NCBI GenBank assembly: GCA_016858145.1 | Contig: JAEHOE010000028.1 | Span: 806,001 to 870,000 of the forward strand | Length of the DNA: 64,000 nt | Origin: Edaphochlamys debaryana | Lineage: Eukaryota > Chlorophyta > Chlorophyceae > Chlamydomonadales | Direction of reading: 5' to 3' | Shown: piece after piece, positions 34,901 to 45,616 of the stretch | How the letters are laid out: each line of letters opens with the position of its first letter | Numbering within the stretch: the first letter of the stretch is position 1 | The notes under the pieces: model-generated | The model's database searches: none | Seen by the model: the letters and a program-made list of their open reading frames with translations, nothing else | What the model was told of the DNA's origin: nothing | Translations under genes and position numbers: made by a program

Positions 34901-37900
34901 CCGAAGCGCAACCAGAAGTTCAACCATAACCGTAACTGTAACCGTGACCGTAACCGTAACCGTAACCGAACACCGCCTCACCGATCGCGCCCGTCGTGTG
35001 ACACTTGGCGCTCGCTGCCGGGTCCAGTTCCTGTAGCCTCAGGAGGAGCTTGGCGGCCAGATAACGGACATAGTCCTCTGGGCTCCGCTGTGGGGGGTAC
35101 CGGGCCTTTGCGGCGGCCAAGAGGTGCTGAATCGAGGTCGACGGCTGGACAGACACGCCCCAGCTTCTGAGCAGCGCCTGGGACAGTGGCAGGGGGCGCT
35201 GGGGCACGGGCGCAACGTCGGGCGGCGACCGGAACTGCGCAGCCTGTGCCGGCTGCGCTGCCTTCGCCGGTGCAGCTGCCTTCACCGGTGGAGCTGCGCG
35301 CACGGTCGGGGCGGCCTCCGCCGGCTGCGCTGGCTGGTCCCAGTCTGGCCGGAGCCGCAGCGGGGCGGCCCCAGGTCCTGACCCGACCTCGAAGGCCGGG
35401 TCGGAGCGCAAGGCCTTATCGATCCAGCTGCTGGGCAGGGAGCCGCACATTGCGCGAAGGTAGATGCCTGCACATGCACAGGTGTGGAGCACCGCACAGT
35501 TAGGAAGGGTCAAGGCGTCCAACGCCTGGCTGCGCCTCAGGGGTCCTGGCACGAGGCATGCGGCGCTGCAACAACCCCTACTGACCAAAGTTAGAGACGA
35601 GGCCGAACTTCTTGAGCTTTTCCGGCCCGTTGGCCTCCAGTCGAAGCAAGACCTTGGCGGCAGCGTTCCGAATTCCGTCCTCGGGGCTCCGCCCTTGGGG
35701 GAATCGCCGGTCCGCAACCGCCAGCTGCGACGCCAGCTCGGGCGGAGGCGGCGACGGGACGCCCCAGGCCCGCAGCAGCCTCTCCGGGTCGGGCACCCAG
35801 TGCGGCGAGGGCGGCTGTGGCGGCTTGGGGGCCACAGCCTCGACCGTGTCTGCTGGGGCTTGCAGGGCCGGGGCGTCCGCCTCCGCCTTGCCCGTGCCCT
35901 CAGCCGCCGGGTCCACTGGAGGAGGAGGCGGCGGCAGCGGCGGCTGTTCCAGGTGCAGTGGGGGCCCCAGCTGCGCCGGTGAGGAGGTGGGCGACGAGGG
36001 GGAGGAGGAGATGGAGGAGGAGGCCGGGGAGGAAGGAGTCGCTGCTGGAGGGGCTGATGTCCCGGCCGAGAGGGAAGGAGACGCCGCAGCTTTGGGCGCC
36101 GGCGGGAGGACGGGCGGCGGTCGGGGCGCGAGCGGGGGCGGGGGAGGGATGGCTTTGCCGCCGTTGAGGAGGACTGTGAGGTGAAGCGTGGCAGGAGTGG
36201 CCGGCTGCAACGTAAAGCCTGGATCTGATTTCAGTACGATTTGCGTCCACGAAGGCCTCCGTAACATAGCTCGGTCGTCGGCCCAGCCCAGCGAAGCGTC
36301 GCGCCGGCTCCACGCATGCATCAAGTACGGCCCTGCGTGCGTGGTCGAAGGCGTGTGGCGTCAGGTATGTGTGGCAGACGGGCTCTTCAGGAGTGGCCCA
36401 CACCGAGCGCGGACTCACAGAGGATGCCCGTAGTTAGAGGGCCGGTCAGCGTGAGTGCCTTGGCCGCTGCGTTTCGTAGGTAGTACTCCGGACTGTGCCC
36501 AGGGGGGTACCGGGCATCGACCGCCGCCATGCGGGTTTCTAAACACGGCGGCGGCTGTGACGCGGTCTTCCAGAGGTGCCGTGCCAGCTCCCGCACGCCG
36601 GGTGCACTCACGCTTGCCGGCCGCACTCCCGCCGCCAAGTCCGCGGCGCCGGTGCGCGACCCCTCGGTGCCCTGCCCACTCGGCCCCCTCTCCTCCGCGC
36701 TCCGCCCTGCTGATGCCTCCCCGTCCCTTCCAGCGTCCGGCCGCAGCGCTTCCGCATCCAGCCGTCGCCCCGCGGAACCTTCCGCAGCGTCCCCCGCCCT
36801 GGGCCCCCGCCTGCGCCCGGGGTTGCGCGCGGGCTGTGCGGCCATCTCGGGTGGCCAATCGCTGCTGAGGGACGCCTGAGTTGCACGGCAGCCCCGGTTG
36901 ACAGTGAAGAAGGGGTCGGGTGCCAGCAGGTTCTCCCACCAGATGGGCCCCGCCGTTGGGTCCCCTGCCCCCAGGTGGTCTCGCCGGCGGCGCCAGGCAA
37001 GCTTGGCGTAGCCCTCTGCAGGCGGAAGGGTGCGATCAGCAAGAGACAGACGGGAGGCAGTGGCCATAAACATGAAGCAGAGCGGACGTCACAGCGCTAA
37101 AAGAGGGACCTCGAGCCGGCTAGGCAGCCTGGTCCGCCCAGGCTACCACCATACGGCTGCCTCATGCCGGGGGCGCCCTTTCCCATACCGGTACTCACGC
37201 AGCCGGCTCAATCGGTTCAGCTCGTTCCGTCGCTCCGGCTCTACAGATTCCATCCGCAACAGCGCCTTGGCGACTGCGTTCCGCACAAAGTCCTCGGGGC
37301 TACGCTTCGGGGGGTAGCGCGCCTCCACCGCCGCCAACAACGGCTCCAGCGCCGGCGGCGGCTGAGCCGGGACCCCCCAGGACCGCAGCAGCTGCTCGGC
37401 CTCGTCGGCCACGTCATCCCTGGATCCAGATCGCGCTGAATCATCGGCCCATGCAGATCCAGATGGACGAGACGCGGAGCTGCTCGCACCCGGCGGGCCC
37501 CCGCCGCCGGCTGCGGCAGCCGCCTCGGTGGATAGGGCCCGCCGCCACAACCCGGACTGCGCCCGGAGCAGGGAGACGTGCGAGCGCGGCGCGCGGCCGG
37601 GGCGGTCGAGGCCTACAACTGTGACGTAACGAGTTTGGGAGGGGAATGGGGCGTCAGGAGCGTCGGAGGCGAGGGCACCTGTGGAGCGGGCCAGGGGTTG
37701 TCTTGAGGGGCGCAGCGTGCGCTCCCGAACCCGGGGGCCCTCCGCGCAGCCTACGTCTGCCTCTCAACCCTATCCCCTGGTATTGGCAGCAGCCTATACC
37801 TTCCACTGAGGACACTGTCAGACTCCCCCACGCGGGCTCTCACCGTTGAGCAGGCGAGGCTCCTCCCCCCGGGGCCCCGTGCTCGGGGCCAGGGCCGGCA

Positions 37901-38033
37901 CCCCGGTGGCAGCGAGCGCCGCTACTCCGGCACCGCCGCGCCCGGCCGCAGTCGCGAGTAGGCGCTGCAGCAGAGAACCAGCAGGGACATGCTCGGCCCC
38001 ACGCGCGAGCAGCCCCAGGCCGACGCTGGCCAT
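28946..38033 (-). CDS. AB-repeat protein fused to an RNase D/EXD1-like 3'-5' exonuclease
   Basis: Seventeen exons (38033-37844, 37618-37199, 37015-36419, 36332-35586, 35467-34982, 34788-34685, 34535-33668, 33435-32666, 32509-32420, 32340-32154, 31985-31694, 31543-30671, 30393-30273, 30023-29961, 29833-29682, 29418-29358, 29089-28946) give about 2,054 residues. Exon 1 encodes an Arg/Ala/Leu-rich likely targeting peptide. Exons 2-8 carry alternating modules I do not recognise: A (YL-x-AW...W...LL-x-DPAF...LRL-x-W) and B (LLRSWGV...PPxRSPEDFVRN-AAKALLR), five of each, ending in an Ala-rich coiled coil. Exons 12-17 encode the exonuclease: VAIDCEMT (D, E), LHAPAMD (third acid, made across a splice), PLVNTQ, VWAKRPL and YAVGDV (Tyr and fourth Asp). 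Such enzymes trim RNA 3' ends. The exon 8 donor is uncertain (32666 or 32684), but no in-frame stop separates the parts. Intron 14 has a GC donor. Confidence 0.75.
34921..34970 (-). repeat. TTACGG hexamer tandem array in intron 5
   Basis: Seven to eight imperfect units of TTACGG (minus strand) follow the exon 5 donor of the fusion gene. It is one base away from the TTAGGG telomere unit, but short and intronic. Confidence 0.75.
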
Positions 38034-38793
38034 GGATGGGCTTCAGGATGGGAGTATCTCGAAAACGCGACCAGAGCCTGTCGGCTACTTGCAAGCTATT
38101 GTTGAACGAGACATGCTCTGGCGCTCCGGGTCAGGAGGCTCAGCGAGTGTTGCAGCAAGCGATGCACGCTGTGGCCTTTCGGAGCCGCGACTATGCTGTG
38201 CAGCGGTGTGCAAAAGCAGAACGATACTGTGCTGGCATGGCACTTTGATAGGTAAGGGCACGGGTCGTGATGCAGCAATGCGGCGCGAAACCAAGGCTTT
38301 TGCCATTCGCTCCAGGTGGACTGTGATTTATTGAAATCCGGTGGTAGCGTACGAGTAAGCCGAGGGGGCGCGCAGTGGTGAGAACGGGGACCGTGGGCGT
38401 GGGCGTGGGAGTGGGCGGGGCGGGGCGGGGGTTGGGACGCGACTACGCGGCAGTCGGCACGTTTGCAGCAAGCGCGACATCGACCTCCCCTTCTAGTCCC
38501 GATAAAGCCAGCCCTGCGGCAGAGATTCAAATCAGCTTTACTTCCGCACTGTCTTAGGGTTGAACTCCACACTTGCCAAACTTTTTGCTGGCAGCAGCTG
38601 GTCGCAGTCGGGACCGCAGAAAGCTCAGGACAAGCTCATTGCCGCGCCGAGTGGTGCTCTAGCGAAGCGCTTGCTTGAATAGCACGCCCTTAACGCGATA
38701 GGCGGCGTTGGGGCGCGACGGTCGATGCAGTTGGTCTGACCGGACGGTGTGGCGCCAAACGGAGGAAGGAAGGAGCACATAGGAGGCATCGGG
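38034..38793. promoter_or_regulatory. Divergent intergenic region, AB-exonuclease gene and SGNH hydrolase
   Basis: 760 bp between divergent start codons. It contains the AB-family core element at 38060-38088. Around 38370-38420 a GGGCGTGGGCGTGGGAGTGGGCG tract could bind GC-box factors or form a quadruplex. Confidence 0.45.
38060..38088 (-). promoter_or_regulatory. Conserved AB-family start-proximal element
   Basis: GTAGCCGAYAGGCTCTGGTC followed by GCGTT is found 27 bp before the start codon here and at the same place in the paralogue (50236-50264) and the relic (60219-60247). It may be a core promoter/5' UTR element, or simply part of the duplicated unit. Confidence 0.55.
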
Positions 38794-41700
38794 ATGATGA
38801 TGGACACCCTGCGGCGATTCGAGGGGCGCTGTGTTACCGTCAGGTCGTGGCGATGCCGTTTGCTTGGAGCTTTGCTGAAGGTGTGGACGGGTTGTTCCCA
38901 CGAGCCGACGCCCTGAACATCAAGAGTTGTCTCAAATCAACTACACGCACTGGGGCCGCGAAACTGCGAGTCGGCAAGCAGGCGAATGCATCCGGACGCC
39001 GAGGTGCACGCTGAGGAGCAATCGCAGCCATCACAGCCACCCGGCAGCCATACCTTACATAGTTCAGCAATCTCGCTGCTGGACCGCTCCCGGTCTGCGT
39101 CTGGGAAACCGCGACTCGGCGCCCGAGTCGCCCGCCACGCCCCGGGCCGCCTCGACACGAACAGCCCTGCACGGCGGCCTCCGACGGCCCCCCGGCCCGG
39201 CCCGACTCCCATCCCAAACCCATGCTCTGCAGGTGGGCTTCCTTGCCGTCGCGCTCGCCGTGCGCGACCTGCCAGGCGCCCGTGAGCAGGTTCGCATCCA
39301 CCCGAAGGCATCCGCTACAAGGGCCCCTGGCGACAGCGCCAGCGTCCAGCACCTGCTGGAGTCAATCAGGGAGCAGCGGACGGCTAACCGGGCCAAGCAG
39401 CTGCTACAGCCGCACCAGGTAAGGCCACCCTCTGAGCACTACGGTAAGGGCAGGGCAGGTTGCGGAGGTTGCAGAAGGCACCGGACGTCACCAGCAGGGC
39501 CGCCGCAGACAGGCGCTCCAGCGCTGCAGCGCCGCCCTCCCTACTAACCGTTTGATCCCTGTTACCCCGCATCATCGACTGCCTCTCTTTGTCAAGGTGC
39601 ACCGCGCGCTGTACCCCGGAGACCTGGAGCGTCTGCGGAGCTTCATGCGGCGGATGGCCAAGGGTGCGAGCCGGTGTCAGCTTGCGTTTGACGGGGCCTG
39701 CCAGGCTCCGCTTCCGTTTGATGGGGCCTGCATCTAAGCACCAGCGGGCAGCCGTTTGCCGGCACGACCTGGGGCTCGCCGCTGCAGGCCGCCCCTTTCT
39801 GACAGCACGCGCGCATCCGACGCCTGGACCACTCAACCCTCACGTGTGGGCCGCCCTGCGTTCTTTGCCGCTGCCATCACCGCAGGCGAGGACCTCAACA
39901 TTGCGCTAGTGGGCGGCTCCATCTCGTACGGCATGGGCGCCGTGGAGGGCGAGCCCAGCTTCGGCAGGTGGCTCTCCGACTGGCTGGCCGCCGTCGCGCC
40001 GCTCAATCCCGGGCCCCCGCCCGAGTACGGCCCGCCCGACGCACCCGCCGCGGTGCAGCCGACGGATAGCATCGGCGCCGCCGGCGGTGCCGACACTCAC
40101 GGCGCATTTTCGCCATCTGGGTCGGCGGTTGGTGCCGTGGATCGATCTGGGTCGGGCGCCGCCAGCCGCCGTAGCGCCGTGGAGGGGGCCGCCGGCTTTC
40201 AGCGGAGCTCGACGCGGACCATTGCGTCCGGCATGGCCAACGGCACTGTGGTGGGCGGCGAGGGGCGGTCCCGCGTGCGCGTCATCAACGCCGCCTGCCC
40301 CGCCACCACCTCTGCCTACATGAACATCTGCCTCAGGGTGCGTGGTGCCTGGGCTGGGCTGTGTCTACGTGCCGCCGGCCTGGGCCGGGCTTGCGTGTTC
40401 ACGCGGACTGGGGTACAGCGTCGGGGCCAAGAGCGCGCGGCAGCATAGTGCTGGTGTCGGTAGCCAGCGGCAAAGTTGCACGGGTTGGGGCCCCTGCGCC
40501 GCCCCCGGCCTTCCTCCCACACGCCACAGGAGTACTTGCCCCCCGAGCTGCCGGTGCACCTCGTGTTGGTGGAGTATGCCGTCAACGACGACCCCGCGCC
40601 CTCCCCCGCCATGAACAACGAGGCGCGCAAGAGGTGGGTGGCGCCGGCAATGCGTCGTGGCCGGCGACGATGCGGGGCGTGCTGGTGCCTGCCTCAAAGC
40701 ATGTAACAGATGCGCTGCCTGGGTGACACGATTAGGCAGAGGGCGCTGGGGCCCCTGCCGCGCGCAAGCAGGGCTACAAGCCGGCCCCTCATTCCCACAC
40801 AACGTCCAACCGCCGGCCCGCTACAACCCCCCCCTGCAGCATGGAGCTGCTCCTGCGCAAGATCCTGTCCCTGCCCGACCGACCCGCGGTCGTCCTGCTC
40901 AACGCCTTCAGCTGGTTCTCGCGCTATGGCTACAAACCCGACGACGGAGTGTGAGTGCAGCTGGCTGGGGCGATGAACCTGGTCGTGCCGTCCAGGCAAT
41001 GCGTGCTCGGGCTGAAGCGCGCTGTTGAGTACTGTTGATCCCCTGGCTGTGCCTCCCTAACGCTCCATCGCTTGGGCCCCGCCCATCCGACTGCACACCC
41101 CCCATCCTTCCAGGTACTACCTGAACGCAGGTGAGGGGGCATGGAGTAGTAGGCCCTTTGCAGAGCTGTGCTCGTCGCTCGCTATCCCGGCATGCGGTGC
41201 CCGTTCACGTGCAACGGCGTGCCTTGTGTGGCAAACACCTGGCTGACCCCTTGCATTGTCCCGTGCGCAGAGGCTCAGCTGTTTGACTTTGCCACGTACT
41301 ATGGCTTGCCCATGCTCTCGGTCAAGGTGGGAATCCCTCGTTGGCCGGGCGTGCCAGCAGCGCCGTTTCATGGCGCTTTGCTAGCGGGCTTCACCTTATT
41401 GCTGTACACAAGGGCAAAGTCCATCCCTCTCACCCTTTCCTCACCTGCAGGCGGCTGCCTATCATCAAATGGCTGCGGGGGTACAGGGCTTCAAGGTCAG
41501 GCAGAGCTGCTGGTAACAACAACCTGTTGAGCGATGGGCTTGCACGCGTGAATAGCATGCGCCTCGCCATCGCAGCCTGTCTAGCTGGCCTGTCTCAGCC
41601 TCGCTGCCCCCACGCCCCATGCCCCAGGTCGACACGCTGAGGCACCAGCACCGATACAACATGACGGCCGACCCGGTGAGCTGCCGTACTCCCGTGATCT

Positions 41701-43985
41701 CGCTTGGGGCATCTCACTTGGGGCACGCAGTCCCGTCTTGGAGGCAAGATTTTGGAAACCGTAGTCTGGCATGAGGTCAGCAGGGCTCCTAGCCCATGGA
41801 GGCGACGACGTCACTTGTCACTTCCGCCTACGGCAAAAACAGCGTCTGGCAACCGCGGTCCTGTCCCCGCTCCTCGCTCCCCGCTTCCTGCCACCACCCC
41901 GCAGGAGGCCCAGTTCTATGAAGACCCCATGCACCCTTCGGGTGAGAGCGGAGAGCCGGGCCGGGGCAGGTCTCGGGCGCTGTGGCAGTTCTGGCGAGTC
42001 ACGCGCGCAGAAGGGGTGGTCGATCTACCTCACCAGGCAGGGAATCCTCGCTCGCTCGCTCGCTCGCTCGCCCAACGATCCCTGCCCTGCCCCGCCCTCT
42101 GCGCCTGCGCCCTGAACCCCTGCAGGCCTCACTGGGCACAAGTGAGCCAGGGGCCAGGCGGCAGGCGCAGCCCAAACGCGGTCACGGCCAGCAGGCTCTC
42201 GGCTTGCAGCGTGCCTAGGGATGGGGCTCTGGTGCAGCGCTCGTGGGGGCCCCGATCGCAACTGTGCCGTGCCCGCCCCTGCGCAGGGTCATTGCGGAGC
42301 TTATCATCGGCCTCTTCACGCACGCAGCCAAGACCCTGCAGCGCAGAAGCTGGAACGAGGCGAGCCGTGGGTTAATGGTATCGGGTTCACGCGAAGCAAG
42401 TGCCAGTCCCAAAGCTCGTGCTCTCTACCTGTACCTACGGTAGCCTTAGCATTGCAGCCACGCTCACCACCGTTCCGGCCCTCCCGCCCCCCGGCCCTCG
42501 CCCACACAGGCCGTCGAGGGGCCTCTCGTGTCCGCGCCCCTGCCCCGCCCCATGATCCCCGGCAACGCAGACTCGGCCTCAGACCACTGCCTCCTGGGCG
42601 ACAAGCTGAGGGGCATCGTGGCGGAGGCACGGGTACGAACGGGTGCTGTGCAGTGCCGTACCAGTACGACGGCTGCAGCGGCATGGGCGTACGGCGCACA
42701 GTGCTGCAAGTTGACCCGCCTCTGGTGTGTGCGCCGCAGGGCTTTGAGTGGGTGAACGAGGGCAGGAGCCCGCTGGCGCCCAAGTGGGGGTTCACGGCCA
42801 CCACCCCTGGGTCCACCATCGCTTTCGTCGCGGAGCCACCCGCTGCTGCTGTAGCCGCCCCGCCCGCAGCCTCCAGCCCGGCGGTCCGCCCCGGCCTCGA
42901 TCCGTACGCCGTCGGTCTTCCCTCGGCGGCGGAGGGCGGGCCACGGCTCGTAACCCTCATCCTGGCTTACCTCAGGTACGCGAGCTGTACATCACACTAG
43001 CCAACCAGAGTACGAATCGTCTGGCCGCGCTTGCTTCGCTTCCTTGCGCGTCGCACGGTCAAGTGCTCTAACACCTATCTTGGGAAGCGTGGCCCTCAAC
43101 CGGACGGGTCGTCCACTTTTTGTGTCCCCAACCGCCCAACCGCCGCTCCACGTCAGGTCGTATGAGAACATGGGCGTGGGCCTGGTGACCTGCGAGGGCT
43201 GCCTCTGTGGCGAACGCGCCCGCATCTGGATAAAGATGATGGCTGCGGGGAGCGCAGCCTTCGCGAACAAGCCACCGCGTGAGTCGGGCTGGCACCCCTA
43301 CGGGCCTGGCTCCGCATCTCCATTGCCCGCCGTTTGCCGTACGGCTGACGTACATCACAACGTACACCATGCCGCTCGATTGCTTTGGAAGAAGCCACTC
43401 TCTGTCTCTGGCCAAACTCCAAACACGTGCCTATCATTCATCCGCCCCCCTCCCCCTCCCCTGGCCTTCGTCCTCAGTCGACCCAGAGGAGGTGGTGTTG
43501 CGGTTGGAGGGGCACTGGGACACGCGCACCTCACAGCTGCAGCTGGCGTGTTTCCCAGCCATTATGGAGCCTGGGTGCCGTGTGCGGGTCACGGTGGGGT
43601 CAGAGACATTGAGCGGGAAGCACAAGGTGCGTGAGGGCTGAGGCGGCGGTGGGCGGGGTGCCTTCCGGGGGCCAAGAAGAAGAAAGGATTGGGTCTTCCC
43701 GACGCCCTCAGGTTTCCCTGCCCCTTAACCTCGACAGCGCCATGCGTCTCTAGCACACTCGTGTCGTACCTGAAACGGCATGGTGGCACCCCTGGCCTTA
43801 TCCCTTGCCTAATCCTCTCCAGCATGTTTGTTTCCTTCGCGCCGCCCTCCGCTCAGGTCAAGCTGGGCGGTCTGCTGGCGTCGGAGGCGGCCCCCAACAT
43901 GGCCGCAGAGATGTGCGCACACAACCTGGAGGCGGCGCAGAGGGCAGCGGGGTACATTGACCTGCCCAACGTCGGCAAGCCGTAG
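38794..43985 (+). CDS. Membrane-anchored SGNH hydrolase (GDSL-like esterase)
   Basis: Eighteen exons (38794-38880, 39233-39418, 39597-39663, 39886-40337, 40530-40633, 40840-40950, 41114-41130, 41271-41326, 41451-41495, 41628-41675, 41905-41941, 42126-42141, 42287-42377, 42510-42632, 42740-42975, 43157-43278, 43478-43626, 43857-43985) give 691 residues. Residues 23-39 form a signal-anchor (LLGALLK-VGFLAVALAV), so the catalytic part should face the secretory lumen. SGNH features: block I LVGGSISYGMG with likely nucleophile S125, block III VEYAVND (N283), and block V EDPMHPS with D398/H401. This family removes acyl or acetyl groups from lipids and polysaccharides; the substrate here is unknown. 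The C-terminal third (CEGCLCGERARIWIK, EEVVLRLEGHWDTRTSQ) is a beta-rich extension I cannot name. Exons 7 (17 nt) and 12 (16 nt) are microexons. Confidence 0.85.
42047..42072 (+). repeat. CTCG microsatellite in SGNH intron 11
   Basis: Six to seven perfect CTCG units immediately before exon 12, a microexon. Confidence 0.9.
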
Positions 43986-45616
43986 CTAGGTGGGCTGGCG
44001 GCGGAGTGGCGAAGTGATCTTGCAGTGGCGACGGCCCACACAGGCAGCGTGCTGCAGATCCTGCGCGAGCTGATCATTACCGGTAGATCGGGTGGCCCAG
44101 GGTTTCTCACAGGCCTGGGCGGCGCTCATTGGAGATCCCGATTGGGCGATAGCACCCTTAATAATTTGACACGGGTTTTGACGGACCGACGGCGTCGTTA
44201 AGCGGGGAGGGACCCCCGGCTCTGCAATAGTGCGTGGGATGGTTGCAAGACTTTTGGGTTCCCCGGGTGAGTTCATGCCTGATTGAGACGTCCGTTACGG
44301 TTCAGCTGTATGGCTGAGTGTAGGCTGGGCGCTTTTGCCCTGCTGACATTTGGGCAGCAACCCTTTAGCAGGCGTTCGGGACTAGCATATTCTTACCTCA
44401 GGACAGTCCTTGAAAGAACGGTCGTAGTACGGCAGGACGTAGGGCCCTACTCGACAGGAGGGCTATGATTAGCAGTCCATCCTTGGACGGCGTGTCAAGC
44501 TGACATTGTTTATGCTTCACGGATCCTTGCACGCAGGATGGGTAGACGCCTTAGTTGCCGGCATTCGTTTAGCAGTGATTGGTAATGATGGTACGCAGGT
44601 GCCCTCGGCCTAAAGGGTAAAGTAGGCTGCAGATAGCTTGTGCCTGCGTTGGTTGGGAAGTGGACCGAAGCGGTCCAGGCACAGGCCTATGCCACTTGGC
44701 ACGCACGCAGGGCATTAACCTAGTAATAATCGTGATCAGGTTTGGACGGACAACAACAGCCGAGTGGTGGATGGGTGGATAGACGGGGGGCAGGCGGGGG
44801 GCCAAGGGTATTCGTGCACCGGGACGGCTTGCATGACTGACTGTGCGGAACGCTGTGCATGAGGATTGTTTGTGTTGCCGTACGTGCCAGCGTGGCAGCT
44901 GGTGCTCAATCAGACTATTGTGATTGTGGTGGACTCACTTGAAGGCGTGAAGCATGTGGCCGTGCCCAGCCGCCTTGGCCCCCTCCGGCTTTCCGCACAA
45001 GCAGCGCCCCGTCTGGACCCGCGGCTTCCTGACACGAGAGAGGCAGGGTCCGAATCGTCCGATGCGCAGTGCTGCTGGTGAGTTGAGGGCAGTTAGTGGA
45101 GAGGCGCATGTCTGTTCGGGCACCTGTCAAAACAAGTAATGTGGTAGGGTTTCGGAGCAAGGACGCCAATCCGGTGTGCGGGGTATTGCTGAGCACGCCG
45201 CATGCACAAGGCCGCGCCGCTGACTCACCGCCCGCCTCCTCCGCCCCCTCAGTTCTTGCCAACCCCGTCTCGCATCCCAACACCCGCCAGACGGGGTCCT
45301 GAGCTGAAAGGGGAGCGGCCATAGCGAGTGAGTGGCTGGGCGAGGTTCCAGGTCCGCCGGTTGGGCTGACGTAATGGCGGCAACCGCTAAACTTACCCAT
45401 CTTCCCATCTTTATTCGTGCGCACCGCCAGCTCGCCTTGACGCCGATGAGCAGCTGTAACTTTTTTTGAGCAATTCCTGTGGCTTGCAGGCAGCTTCCGG
45501 GGTTTTGCAAAGGTGTATCCCACAATCGCAGCGTGTCTAGTTTTGCGTCGTTGCGTGCGTTCTTTGCTTACGCCTCGTTCTTGATTGATACTTACGCAAT
45601 ACAATCACACTGCGCT
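43986..45616. other. Intergenic between SGNH gene and lectin copy 1
   Basis: 1.6 kb without a supported exon; it contains the SGNH 3' UTR and the lectin promoter. Composition is less GC-rich than the genes. Confidence 0.45.
45512..45540 (+). promoter_or_regulatory. Lectin-family upstream block, copy 1
   Basis: GGTGTATC-CAATCGC-GCGTGTCTAG about 80 bp before the start codon is shared with copy 2 (55315-55345) and partly copy 3 (61741-61780), while the sequence between it and the ATG has diverged. Confidence 0.5.

Noticed and set aside
34921..34970. Interstitial telomere
   Set aside because: Unit TTACGG is not the algal TTTTAGGG or plant TTTAGGG type; short and intronic.
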